NCBI GenBank assembly: GCA_026391795.1
Contig: JAPLDI010000047.1
Coordinates: forward strand, 1-64,000
Length of the DNA stretch: 64,000 bases
Reading direction: 5' to 3'
DNA from: Bacteroidota bacterium
GTDB taxonomy: Bacteria; Bacteroidota; Bacteroidia; Bacteroidales; FEN-979
The notes beneath the pieces were generated by a model, which was not told the origin of the DNA, ran no database searches, and was given only the letters and a program-made list of their open reading frames with translations. The translations under genes were made by a program, and so were the position numbers. Positions 26,405 through 35,318 of this stretch are shown one piece after another. The stretch's first letter is position 1. Every line of letters begins with the position of its first letter.

Positions 26405-27901
26405 ATGAAAGTGAAATTAGTGTTTTTAACTGGCTTGATGCTGGTTCTGTTCTCTGCCCGATCAATGGGCCAAGTGGGAATCAACGACAATTCCAGCCTT
26501 CCCGATAATTCGGCAATGCTGGATGTGCATTCCTCCAGTAAGGGTATGCTGATACCCCGTGTTGCGCTTACTGGCAAAAATGATGTAACCACGATTTCAT
26601 CTCCTGCAATGAGTTTGCTAATCTACAACACCGCCACTGCAGGTACTCCACCCAACAGTGTAAAACCGGGTTTCTATTACTCAAACGGTTCCGGTTCCTG
26701 GATTTCATTAGCACTATCGCCGGGTACAACTGTTGGTGATATGTTGATCTGGGATGGGTCTCAATGGACGATTTTACCACCTGGAGGAAATGGAATGGTA
26801 CTGGGAATGCGGGCTGGAGTTCCTACTTGGGGATTTTTTCCAGGCATCCCCGACCTGGTAACGACTGATCCGGGAAGTAACATATTGGCTTTTTCTGCCA
26901 CAAGCGGAGGTACTTGCAGCGATGGTGGTGCACTCATTATTTCTAAAGGTGTATGCTGGAGCCTCTCTCCAAATCCTACAACTTCCGACAGCAAAACCAA
27001 TGAAGGACCAGGAGAAGGTACTTTTACAAGCAGCCTGACCGGATTGACATTTTCCACAACCTACCATGTGCGGGCTTATGCCACTAACAGCGTGGGAACA
27101 AGCTATGGGAGTGATATCACATTTACCACCCGGAACGGGGTTGCTTCTTTAACGACCATCGCTGCGACAAATGGTCCTGCTGGTTGGACAATCGTTGCTT
27201 CCAGCGGGGGTAATATTACAGACAACGGCGGAACTCAGATAACAGCAAGGGGTATATGCTGGAGCACTTCCCACAACCCGACAACTGCTAATAATAAAAC
27301 AATAGATGGAAGTGGAAACGGAACATTCACAAGCAATCTCACCGCCCTGACTGCAAGTACAGTTTATTATGTTAGGGCGTATGCAACAAATGTACTGCTG
27401 ACCACCTATGGCAATGAGATCACTTTCACATCATGGCCATTCGTTCTCGGTGACAGTTATGCCGGTGGACTAATTATTTATCTCGACGGAACTGGGATCC
27501 ATGGATATGTATGTGCCACAACCGATCAGAGCACGGGAGCAGTTTGGGGTTGTTATGGTACCGACCTTGCGGGTGCTCAGGGAACAGCAGTTGGAACAGG
27601 GAACCAAAATACCCTTGATATTATTAACGGATGTGGCACAGCGGGAATTGCTGCCAGGTTATGCAGTGACCTGGTACTGAATGGATATGACGATTGGTTT
27701 TTGCCATCAAAAGCTGAGATCGAGTTAATGTATACATTAAGTACGCACAGTCTGGGAGGATTTTCATCTGTATACTATTGGACTTCCAGCGAGTATGACT
27801 TCACATACGGAACCAGGAGGGGCTTCTGGTCTGGTGGCGAATATTACGCCTACATCAGTAAAAATAATGCATATTATGTGCGTGCTATGCGAGCGTTTTA
27901 A
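26405..27901 (+). CDS. Secreted protein: tail-fibre-like N-terminus, two fn3-like repeats, DUF1566 domain
   Basis: 498 residues with a signal peptide (cleavage after SMGQ, about residue 23). The segment VGINDNSSLPDNSAMLDVHS-SSKGMLIPRV is the standard opening of Bacteroidota tail-fibre/FISUMP-type surface proteins. Two fibronectin-III-like repeats follow (about 165-245 and 250-345): each has GGxxITxxGxCWS, NPTTxxxKT and YxVRAYATN. The last 145 residues are DUF1566/Lcl: GGLIIYLDGTG, DWFLPSKAEIELMY, YYWTSSE, and a C-terminal VRAMRAF. Extracellular adhesion or carbohydrate binding is the usual guess. No T9SS tail. Single-gene unit with its own terminator (27960-27991). Confidence 0.8.
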   Translation: MKVKLVFLTGLMLVLFSARSMGQVGINDNSSLPDNSAMLDVHSSSKGMLIPRVALTGKNDVTTISSPAMSLLIYNTATAGTPPNSVKPGFYYSNGSGSWISLALSPGTTVGDMLIWDGSQWTILPPGGNGMVLGMRAGVPTWGFFPGIPDLVTTDPGSNILAFSATSGGTCSDGGALIISKGVCWSLSPNPTTSDSKTNEGPGEGTFTSSLTGLTFSTTYHVRAYATNSVGTSYGSDITFTTRNGVASLTTIAATNGPAGWTIVASSGGNITDNGGTQITARGICWSTSHNPTTANNKTIDGSGNGTFTSNLTALTASTVYYVRAYATNVLLTTYGNEITFTSWPFVLGDSYAGGLIIYLDGTGIHGYVCATTDQSTGAVWGCYGTDLAGAQGTAVGTGNQNTLDIINGCGTAGIAARLCSDLVLNGYDDWFLPSKAEIELMYTLSTHSLGGFSSVYYWTSSEYDFTYGTRRGFWSGGEYYAYISKNNAYYVRAMRAF

Positions 27902-27959
27902 CAATTTTCCTGTTTCCCGAGTCTGCTGATTCACTTTCTAAACATGTGAAACTGGAATT

Positions 27960-27991
27960 AAACACCCAGATTTTTGATGGGTGTTTTTTTT
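27960..27991 (+). terminator. Rho-independent terminator
   Basis: AACACCC-A-gatttttga-T-GGGTGTT followed by a run of nine T: strong stem-loop with U-tract, about 60 bases after the stop of the fn3/DUF1566 gene. Confidence 0.9.
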
Positions 27992-28114
27992 TACAACATG
28001 ATCATCATGGAATTCTGAATATAGGGATGAAAGTTTCAACAAATAATGTGACCTTTACATTATTATTTACCTGCTATTTATTTTTCATTTTTAATTCTTC
28101 ATTTTTTATTCTTT

Positions 28115-28609
28115 ATGACCCGGATCGGCATTCTCTCAGATACTCATTCGTTCATACACCCCAGGGTTTATGAGTTTTTTAAGGATTGTGATGAAATCTG
28201 GCATGCAGGCGATATCGGGAATCACCAGTCGGCAGAAGAACTGCTTAAGTTCAAACCATTGCGTGCCGTTTATGGCAATATCGATGGCGGTGAACTTAGG
28301 AAGATGTTCCCCATTGAACTTGTCTTCAATGTTGAAAAAGTGAAAGTGGTGATGACACACATTGGCGGATACCCGGGACGGTATGAAAAAACAGCAAGGG
28401 AACTGATCATCAGAGAAAAACCCCGGTTATTTGTCACCGGCCATTCCCATATCCTGAAGGTGATGTTCGATAAAAAACACCAGTTGCTCTTTATCAATCC
28501 CGGTGCAGGAGGGAAATATGGTTTTCATAAATCCATCACAATGATTAGATTTGTGGTGGATGGCGATCAGATGAAAGATCTCGAGGTCCTGGATATTCCA
28601 AGAAACTGA
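28115..28609 (+). CDS. YfcE/MJ0936-family metallophosphodiesterase
   Basis: 164 residues. Calcineurin-like metal ligands are complete: SDTH (Asp9, His11), HAGDIGN, GNID, THIGGYPG and GHSH. Such small phosphoesterases hydrolyse phosphodiesters such as bis-pNPP or cyclic nucleotides in vitro; the natural substrate here is unknown. Cytoplasmic. It is followed at 63 bp by addB on the same strand, separated by word-like repeats. Confidence 0.9.
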   Translation: MTRIGILSDTHSFIHPRVYEFFKDCDEIWHAGDIGNHQSAEELLKFKPLRAVYGNIDGGELRKMFPIELVFNVEKVKVVMTHIGGYPGRYEKTARELIIREKPRLFVTGHSHILKVMFDKKHQLLFINPGAGGKYGFHKSITMIRFVVDGDQMKDLEVLDIPRN

Positions 28610-28611
28610 GA

Positions 28612-28672
28612 AGGCGGGAACATTGAACAACGAACAACGATTAGCGAATACCTAATACCCAATACCCCTTAA
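28612..28672. repeat. Word-like repeats after phosphodiesterase stop
   Basis: GAACAACGAACAACGATTAG then AATACCTAATACCCAATACC on the plus (sense) strand. The 13-mer AATACCTAATACC (28647-28659) is identical to that after mscL (2264-2276, minus strand), again on the sense strand; CCTAATACC also occurs after grpE. Confidence 0.75.
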
Positions 28673-31564
28673 ATGACGAATTTTCTTGAGAAAACGGCAA
28701 ACCATCTTTACAAGACATACGGCGAAAAGATCTCCGATCTCTGCATTGTGGTTCCCAACCGCCGGGCGGGGCTTTTTCTTCAGAAATATCTTGGAAATAC
28801 TGTTGGGAAAACGATCTGGTCACCGGCCATTTTTTCCATCGAGGATTTTCTTGTCAACCTTTCCGGACTTCGCATTTGCGATCCCACGCAGGTTCTGTTT
28901 GAATTGTATGAGATCCACAAAAAACAGGAAGGGAAAAATGCCCAACCCTTCGACGAATTCACCAGTTGGGCGCAGCAGTTGCTCGGCGATTTCAACGAGA
29001 TTGACAGCTACCTGGTGGATGCCAAGGAACTTTTCAGCTTCCTGAATGAAGCCAAAGCGCTTTCGGTCTGGAATCTCGACAACCAGCCTCTCACAGATTT
29101 TGAAAAGAAGTACCTGCGGTTTTTCAATTCTCTTTACACCTATCATGAACAGCTGGGTTCCCGGCTGCTTGCCTCCAACCTTGCTTATCCCGGACTTCTC
29201 TTCCGCAAGACGGCAGAACAGATCGGGAAACTTCAGGAAAAGATTGCCTGGGAGAAAATTATCTTTGCCGGGTTTAATGCCCTGACAAAAGCTGAGGAGA
29301 ATATCATCGACACCCTGGTCTCCCTCGGTAAAACGGAAATGCTCTGGGATGCTGATTCATACTACCTGGAGGATGAAAAACAGGAAGCCGGGTTCTTCCT
29401 CAGGATGTGGAAACGGAAATGGAAGAATCAGCCCTTCAACTGGATTGAAAAAGATTTTGCTACATCGTCGGTAAAAATTAAGATCATCGGGGTCCCATAT
29501 CATGTGGGACAGGCAAAACTCTGCGGAGAACTGTTGACCGGTCAGATGCTGAATGAGCACCCGGTTGAGAGTACTGCTGTGGTGATGATGGATGAACAGC
29601 TCATTCTTCCTGTATTAAACTCGCTTCCACCCACCGTGAAGGATCTTAACATCACCATGGGACTACCCCTGCGACAAACTCCGGTTTATGATCTCTTCGA
29701 CACGATCTTCAGGATGCACGAGAATATCTCCCGTTTCGAAAAACAAGGATCTGCAGGAACTGAAAAATTTTATTACCGCGACATCCTGAAGGTGCTTCAG
29801 CATCCCTATGCGTCGCGGATGGCGGGGAAATTGCTGAAGGGAAACGCCTTCATCCTCGAAGAGCTTGTTTCTGACATACGTTCCGGGAACCGCGTTTTTC
29901 TGGGGAAAGAGGAGCTGATCCGGTCGGGGACAGGAATCTTTTCCGGGAGCCTTGGTTTCCTGGAACCGGTTTTCGACTCGTGGCAGGACCCTGCCAGAAC
30001 CATTGAATGCCTCAGAAAAGTCATCGCGAATCTGCGTGATGGATTTATTTCCGGAAATAATGAAAAAGAGTCACGATCTGTTCAAATTGAAGTTGAATTC
30101 CTGTATGCCTTTTCCAGGATCATCTTTCGCCTCTCAACCCTCTTTGAAAAATACGATGCCATAAAGAATCTGAAGGTATTTCATTCCCTTTTCAACCAGC
30201 TTGCCGGGTTTACCTCCCTGCCATTCTATGGTGAACCTCTGCGTGGGCTGCAGATGATGGGAATGCTGGAAACACGTACCCTCGATTTTGACAACCTGAT
30301 CCTTCTCTCTGTAAATGAAGACCTGATTCCCAGTGGAAAAACTAACCAGTCGTTCATTCCCTTCGATATCCGCCGTCATTTTCGCCTTCCGACCTATCAG
30401 CATAAAAATGCAATCTATGCATATCATTTTTACCGCCTGATCCAGAGGGCAAAACAGGTATACATGCTTTATAATACCGAGAGTGATGAGATGGGTGGCG
30501 GCGAAAAAAGCAGGTTTATCACACAGATTCTTCAGGAATTAAGGAAATACAATCCTGCTATTACCATTGAGGAAGAAATCCTTGTGACTTCACCCCTGAA
30601 AGCCTCATTCATGCCGGAGATCGTGATTCCAAAGAACGGTGAAGTTGCAGAGATGCTCCGGAAAAAAGCTGAAACGGGATTTTCCCCGACCTCTCTGAAC
30701 AACTATATTCAGTGCACCCTGAAGTTCTATATGCAGGAACTCCTTGGAATCCGGGAAGAGAAGGAGGTGGAAGAAACCATCGATTCACAGGTGCTTGGTC
30801 TTGCAATCCATGAAACCCTTGAGAAACTCTACCAGCCATTCAAGGAGATTGTATTGACGGAAGATGCCATCGGACAGATGCTTTCTCTTTACCTGCCGAC
30901 GCTCGATAAAGCATTTCAAAAGAAATTCAAAGGATCCGATGTGGCCTACGGCAAGAACCTGCTGCTGGTAAAAGTTGCCGGAATTCTTGTCCGGAAATTT
31001 CTTGAGAAAGAGAAAGAATTGCTTGCAGATCTCAGGAATGACGGAAAAGATATCATTGTTTCCTTCCTGGAGAAACCGGTAGCTGCAAAAATCGATATTG
31101 CAATCGGTGATCAGTCCCTGGAAGTGAAAATCAAGGGATTTATCGACCGGATCGATAAAATCGGGGAGGAGTGGAGGATCATCGATTATAAAACCGGCAG
31201 TGTCTCGCCATCATCACTGAAGTTTGAAGACTGGAAAAGGCTCAGGGAGGATTCCGACCTTTCAAAAATTGTTCAGCTTTATATGTATGCACTTCTGTTC
31301 CGGAAAGGCAGAAATGAAAAACCGGTAAAGATCAGGGCAGGAATCCTGTCCCTGAAAAATCTGAATGAGGGATTTATGCAGGTCCCGTCGCTTGTCTCAA
31401 CAGAAAAAAATGACACTCTGATCAGGGATGATGATCTTTCTGCATTTGAAAGGATCCTGAAAGATATACTTGCTGAGGTTTACGATCTTTCCATTCCGTT
31501 CCGGCAGACAGAAGATGTTAAACGATGCCAGTATTGCGATTTCGTCAATCTTTGCGACCGTTGA
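28673..31564 (+). CDS. addB: AddB-like PD-(D/E)XK nuclease/inactivated helicase subunit
   Basis: 963 residues. The N-terminus (IVVPNRRAGLFLQKYL) and the middle (LLSVNEDLIPSGKTNQSFIP, HFYRLIQRAKQVYMLYNTES) are typical of AddB/RexB, whose helicase domain lacks Walker A. The C-terminal RecB-type nuclease contains HETLEKLY, GFIDRIDKI and IIDYKTG, flanked by four Cys (C in YIQCTLKFY, then CQYCDFVNLC) that bind an Fe-S cluster in AddB. With AddA it resects double-strand breaks. No addA is adjacent. Its last 20 bp overlap the convergent Memo/AMMECR1 gene. Confidence 0.88.
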   Translation: MTNFLEKTANHLYKTYGEKISDLCIVVPNRRAGLFLQKYLGNTVGKTIWSPAIFSIEDFLVNLSGLRICDPTQVLFELYEIHKKQEGKNAQPFDEFTSWAQQLLGDFNEIDSYLVDAKELFSFLNEAKALSVWNLDNQPLTDFEKKYLRFFNSLYTYHEQLGSRLLASNLAYPGLLFRKTAEQIGKLQEKIAWEKIIFAGFNALTKAEENIIDTLVSLGKTEMLWDADSYYLEDEKQEAGFFLRMWKRKWKNQPFNWIEKDFATSSVKIKIIGVPYHVGQAKLCGELLTGQMLNEHPVESTAVVMMDEQLILPVLNSLPPTVKDLNITMGLPLRQTPVYDLFDTIFRMHENISRFEKQGSAGTEKFYYRDILKVLQHPYASRMAGKLLKGNAFILEELVSDIRSGNRVFLGKEELIRSGTGIFSGSLGFLEPVFDSWQDPARTIECLRKVIANLRDGFISGNNEKESRSVQIEVEFLYAFSRIIFRLSTLFEKYDAIKNLKVFHSLFNQLAGFTSLPFYGEPLRGLQMMGMLETRTLDFDNLILLSVNEDLIPSGKTNQSFIPFDIRRHFRLPTYQHKNAIYAYHFYRLIQRAKQVYMLYNTESDEMGGGEKSRFITQILQELRKYNPAITIEEEILVTSPLKASFMPEIVIPKNGEVAEMLRKKAETGFSPTSLNNYIQCTLKFYMQELLGIREEKEVEETIDSQVLGLAIHETLEKLYQPFKEIVLTEDAIGQMLSLYLPTLDKAFQKKFKGSDVAYGKNLLLVKVAGILVRKFLEKEKELLADLRNDGKDIIVSFLEKPVAAKIDIAIGDQSLEVKIKGFIDRIDKIGEEWRIIDYKTGSVSPSSLKFEDWKRLREDSDLSKIVQLYMYALLFRKGRNEKPVKIRAGILSLKNLNEGFMQVPSLVSTEKNDTLIRDDDLSAFERILKDILAEVYDLSIPFRQTEDVKRCQYCDFVNLCDR

Positions 31565-33083
31565 TATCCTCCTCTGAGAAAACAACCGCTTCATAAATAT
31601 AAATATCCGCACCCTTCCAGCCGTTCCAATCAAGTCCGGCTTTATCGCGTGCACAATGCCCCAGGAATTCCTCTTTGTTCCAGCCTGTTTCGGTGGCTAC
31701 CTGCGGAAGGAATGTCCCGGAACTGTATCCTTTTTTAATATAAATTCCGTGTTTTCCCAGGATGATCTCATCAATAGAGCTGATCTTTTTCATAGGTGAA
31801 AGAACAGAAATCTCAATCGAGATCTTGTTGATCTCCCCGGGATCGACCGGGGAGAAACGATTGTCCTGAGTGGAAGAAGCGATGGCCATTTGTTGCACAA
31901 CCTGGTAGAGCGGTTCTTCTGCGGTAAAACGGCCAATGCATCCCCGCAGGGAACCCCCTTCCTTCAGGGTGACGAAGGCCCCGGAAGAGGTTCTCAGTAT
32001 TTCAGAGAAGCCTGACGGATCAATGGATGGGGTTTTATTGCTACGGATATATTGTTCGATCGTGGTCCGGGCGATCTTTAAAAGTTCTTTTTTATCTTTC
32101 TTGCTGAGATTAAATCCGGGGGAAGGAGCAGGAGGCGCAACTGTTTTTGCGGCAATGATTGACCAGTACCCGACAACCTGGCTTTTGTCCTTGTATTTTG
32201 AGTCACCGGAGTTCTGATAGTGAACCGCTTTCATCGTTACGGCCGGATCATTCTCAGTCATATACAGAAGTGTAAGAACTGAAGTCCATCCGCACAAACT
32301 GGTAGCCAGGTTCGGCACATTTTTTTCATCATTCTCCTTCAGGACCTTGAGCAGGTTGTCAGGCTGGTTGGTCAGAATGGCATCACAGGTGCTCTTATCA
32401 ACAGTCAGGGCGTCGTTGTAGGGCGGATAGTGTGAGAAATCGCTGCTGATTACAAAAAGATTGTTCCCGCCGAGGTAAGGTTTCAGGGCTTTTGCGATCT
32501 TCCTGCACGACTCGGCCGATTGTGTTCCGAGAACAATGGGGACCAGGTTAAAACTGTTCTTCAGATAATACTGCAGGAACGGAAGCTGCACCTCGATGCT
32601 GTGTTCCTTCCGATCGGCTTCAGGGTTGTAGGAGAAAACCGCATTCTCCCTGATCAGCTTATTCGCAAGGTCAACATTTACCTTTACTTTTCCAAGCGGC
32701 GTCTGATAGTCGCCAATGTTGTAGATGGATGCCCCCATGAAGGATACATGATGGCTTGATCCGATGATGAATATATTGTCATATTGTTTGTCGGGACTCA
32801 GCTGGTTGTAACTGCTGGCGGCCACCGTCCCGGAGAACACATATCCGGCATGCGGGCAGATGACCGCGATGACAGTTTTTCTTAGTGCCGGAGGTTTTGC
32901 ATCTGAGAACAGCTCTCCGAGCAGCGTCCTGAGCTCTGCAGGATCGGAGGGATAAAAACTGCCTGCAACGGCCATCGGCCTGTCGACAGATTCCCGGGTG
33001 GTTTTCTGGTCTTGCGAGCGGCATCCCGGTGTGACAAAGAAGAAGAGGAATAACAGCCAGAACCAGGAATGAGACTTCTGCAT
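31545..33083 (-). CDS. amrB: AmmeMemoRadiSam proteins B and A fused (Memo + AMMECR1), lipoprotein
   Basis: 512 residues from the ATG at 33083. N-terminal lipoprotein signal with lipobox TPGC (Cys21). Residues about 35-310 are a Memo-like domain: MAVAGSFYPSDPAEL, CPHAGYVFSG, GSSHHVSF, EHSIEVQLPFL, SSDFSHYPPY, SLCGWTSV (metal-ligand-type His and Cys retained). After a Pro-rich linker (TVAPPAPSPG), residues about 330-512 are AMMECR1: LRGCIGRF, DNRFSPVDPGE, PQVATETGWN. These two families co-occur with a radical SAM enzyme, encoded here at 35319. The reaction is not known to me. The lipid anchor places this fusion outside the cytoplasm. A longer start at 33113 is less likely as it would spoil the signal. 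Confidence 0.88.
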   Translation of the reverse strand: MQKSHSWFWLLFLFFFVTPGCRSQDQKTTRESVDRPMAVAGSFYPSDPAELRTLLGELFSDAKPPALRKTVIAVICPHAGYVFSGTVAASSYNQLSPDKQYDNIFIIGSSHHVSFMGASIYNIGDYQTPLGKVKVNVDLANKLIRENAVFSYNPEADRKEHSIEVQLPFLQYYLKNSFNLVPIVLGTQSAESCRKIAKALKPYLGGNNLFVISSDFSHYPPYNDALTVDKSTCDAILTNQPDNLLKVLKENDEKNVPNLATSLCGWTSVLTLLYMTENDPAVTMKAVHYQNSGDSKYKDKSQVVGYWSIIAAKTVAPPAPSPGFNLSKKDKKELLKIARTTIEQYIRSNKTPSIDPSGFSEILRTSSGAFVTLKEGGSLRGCIGRFTAEEPLYQVVQQMAIASSTQDNRFSPVDPGEINKISIEISVLSPMKKISSIDEIILGKHGIYIKKGYSSGTFLPQVATETGWNKEEFLGHCARDKAGLDWNGWKGADIYIYEAVVFSEEDINGRKD

Positions 33084-33091
33084 ATTTTTTC

Positions 33092-33099
33092 TAAATTTG
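33092..33099 (+). promoter_or_regulatory. -7 promoter box TAAATTTG for the spermidine-synthase-like gene
   Basis: Exact TAnnTTTG, 23 nt before the ATG at 33123, inside the 39-bp gap separating it from the divergent Memo/AMMECR1 gene. Both divergent promoters must overlap here or reach into coding sequence, so the two transcripts may be regulated together. Confidence 0.65.
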
Positions 33100-33122
33100 G
33101 TACTTCTCAACAAAGTTAATGC

Positions 33123-35261
33123 ATGACGGTCAGATTTGAAAATACAATCCGGATTTCTTTATTTACCCTTGGCTTTTCTGCTCTTGCCACCCAGGTATTT
33201 CTTATCCGTGAATGTTTTTCTGTCTTTAATGGCAATGAACTCGTTATCGGAATCGTCATGGCGAACTGGATGCTGCTAACCGGCGCAGGAGCCTACATTG
33301 CAAGGTTCTATTGCAGGATGAAAGGGCGGCTCACCTTTCTTCTCTTTCTGCAATTCCTCTTTTCCATTCTGCCAATACTGATGTTGCTGAAACTGGATCT
33401 GTGGAAAGCAGATTCACTTCCTGCAGGAACAATTCCCGGACTTATTCCGGTTATCCGATCCATGCTCCTCTTCCAGCTGCCTTTCTGCCTGCTCAATGGT
33501 TTTCTCTTTGTGGCTTTTGTTTATGAATTGTCGGAGGTTAGAATGAAAAATGCACTCTCCGTCTCTTATACCCTCGAAACCGTGGGAGGAATGGTCGCCG
33601 GGATCCTGGTGAATGTTTTTATCCTGACCTTCTCCGGCATATATACCGGACTTCATGCTGTCCTGTTTATCAACCTGATGGTCTGCATGCTTTTTTGTTT
33701 GACCAGTGCCAGCCGATTGCAGAAATTCATCATGCTCCCGGTATCTCTTCTTTTTATGGTTGTCCCTTTTTTTGCAGATCTCGACGCCTACACAGTTAAA
33801 CTGTTTTATCCGGATCAGCAAGTGATTTATCACAAATACACTCCATATGGAAAGCTGGATGTGACCATGAATGCCCGGCAGCTGAATTATTTTGAGAACG
33901 GGTTGCTGCTCTTCTCTTCCAGGAACGAAATTGGAAACGAAGAATCCGTTCATTTTGCAATGGCTCAGCATCCGAATCCTGAAACAATCTTAGTGGTTTC
34001 AGGCGGGATATCCGGAACACTGACGGAAATTCTGAAATACAACCCCGCCAGGATCGATTATGTAGAACTTGATCCTGCAATAACCGATATCGGACGAAAG
34101 TATTCAAAGATTCTGGATAATAAAAGGATTCATGTCATCCATGCCGATGCCCGTCGTTTTATACGTCATTCCAATGAAAAATACGATGTGGTGCTGATCA
34201 ACTTGCCGGAGCCCTTGTCATTGCTCATCAACCGTTATTATTCCCGGGAATTTCTTGTTGACCTGAAAAAGGTGCTGAACCCGGGGGGCGTCATTTGCGA
34301 AAGTTTGCCCGCCAGTTCCGATTATATGAGTAAAAAAGCAGCCGCTACAAACTCCACTCTGGTTCAAACCCTGAAAACCCGGTTCCGTATTGTGATGATC
34401 CTGCCGGGGCAGAGAAATTATTTTCTCGCTTCCGACAGCGCACTTTCCTCTGATATTCCTGACCTGATCAGGCAGCGAGGTATTTCAACAGTATATGTGA
34501 ATCCCTGGTACCTGGATGTAAATTCCCTGAAAGAACGATCGGAATATATCCATTCACACCTCAATACGACCGCAGAAGTGAACAGCGATTTCAGGCCACT
34601 GGCGTTCTTTCTGCAGATGAGATACTGGAATTCCATGTTCGAATGGAGTTTGCCTGTATCGCTGATTTTCATCCTGGTTTTGCTGGTTGTGATCGTTTTT
34701 ACCTTGAACAGGATAACCGTCGGGCTCTTCACGGGTGGTTTTACAGCCTCATCTCTCCAGTTGATGATCCTGGTTTCTTTCCAGGTTATCTATGGATATG
34801 TTTTTCTGGCCACGGGGATCATTCTTGCTTTGTTCATGGCTGGACTTGCTGCGGGTGCCTTTTCGTTTCCCCGGTTGATTCCGGTTCCTTCCGAAAAAGA
34901 TTACCTTCGTGTACAGTTCACACTGGCCTTCTATTCGCTCGGTTTCCCATTTGTCATCCTGGCTCTTAACCTGCCTGGATTTTCAGAATTTCTGGTCCGG
35001 ATCATTTTCATTTTCTTGATAATTTCTCTCTCCTTTATTATCGGACTGGAGTTTTCGCTTGCATCAGCCCTCGGTCGCCGGGGGATTACCGAAAAGGTCT
35101 CTTCCGGTTATTCTGCCGACCTCTTCGGATCCGCTTTTGGGGCCATCGCAACAATCCTGCTTCTGCTCCCTTTTCTCGGGATGGTAAATTCCTGCCTGGT
35201 AATAGCATTGATGAATCTTTTCAGTGCAGGATTTCTTTTTTTAAGGCCAAAAATATTGTAA
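33123..35261 (+). CDS. Polytopic membrane protein with spermidine-synthase-like methyltransferase-fold domain
   Basis: 712 residues. Seven or so N-terminal helices (SLFTLGFSALATQVFLIREC; MANWMLLTGAGAYIARF), a central Rossmann domain of the spermidine synthase family (residues about 225-450: ILVVSGGISGTLTEILKY, VELDPAI, HADARRFI, DVVLINLPEP), then about seven further helices. In true SpeE the second motif is GGGDG; here it is SGGISG, and the aminopropyl-transfer acidic residues are not obviously kept, so polyamine synthesis is doubtful. It lies inside the AmmeMemoRadiSam locus, 57 bp upstream of the radical SAM gene, and is probably a membrane component of that system (inference). Confidence 0.8.
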   Translation: MTVRFENTIRISLFTLGFSALATQVFLIRECFSVFNGNELVIGIVMANWMLLTGAGAYIARFYCRMKGRLTFLLFLQFLFSILPILMLLKLDLWKADSLPAGTIPGLIPVIRSMLLFQLPFCLLNGFLFVAFVYELSEVRMKNALSVSYTLETVGGMVAGILVNVFILTFSGIYTGLHAVLFINLMVCMLFCLTSASRLQKFIMLPVSLLFMVVPFFADLDAYTVKLFYPDQQVIYHKYTPYGKLDVTMNARQLNYFENGLLLFSSRNEIGNEESVHFAMAQHPNPETILVVSGGISGTLTEILKYNPARIDYVELDPAITDIGRKYSKILDNKRIHVIHADARRFIRHSNEKYDVVLINLPEPLSLLINRYYSREFLVDLKKVLNPGGVICESLPASSDYMSKKAAATNSTLVQTLKTRFRIVMILPGQRNYFLASDSALSSDIPDLIRQRGISTVYVNPWYLDVNSLKERSEYIHSHLNTTAEVNSDFRPLAFFLQMRYWNSMFEWSLPVSLIFILVLLVVIVFTLNRITVGLFTGGFTASSLQLMILVSFQVIYGYVFLATGIILALFMAGLAAGAFSFPRLIPVPSEKDYLRVQFTLAFYSLGFPFVILALNLPGFSEFLVRIIFIFLIISLSFIIGLEFSLASALGRRGITEKVSSGYSADLFGSAFGAIATILLLLPFLGMVNSCLVIALMNLFSAGFLFLRPKIL

Positions 35262-35318
35262 TTTTATAGAGTATTTTCGGGATGTGGATTAAAAAATACC
35301 TCCCTGTTTATTCGAAGG

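Noticed and set aside
33123-35261. Annotation as genuine spermidine synthase (speE)
   Set aside because: The glycine motif is altered, the protein is mostly transmembrane, and the neighbours belong to AmmeMemoRadiSam.
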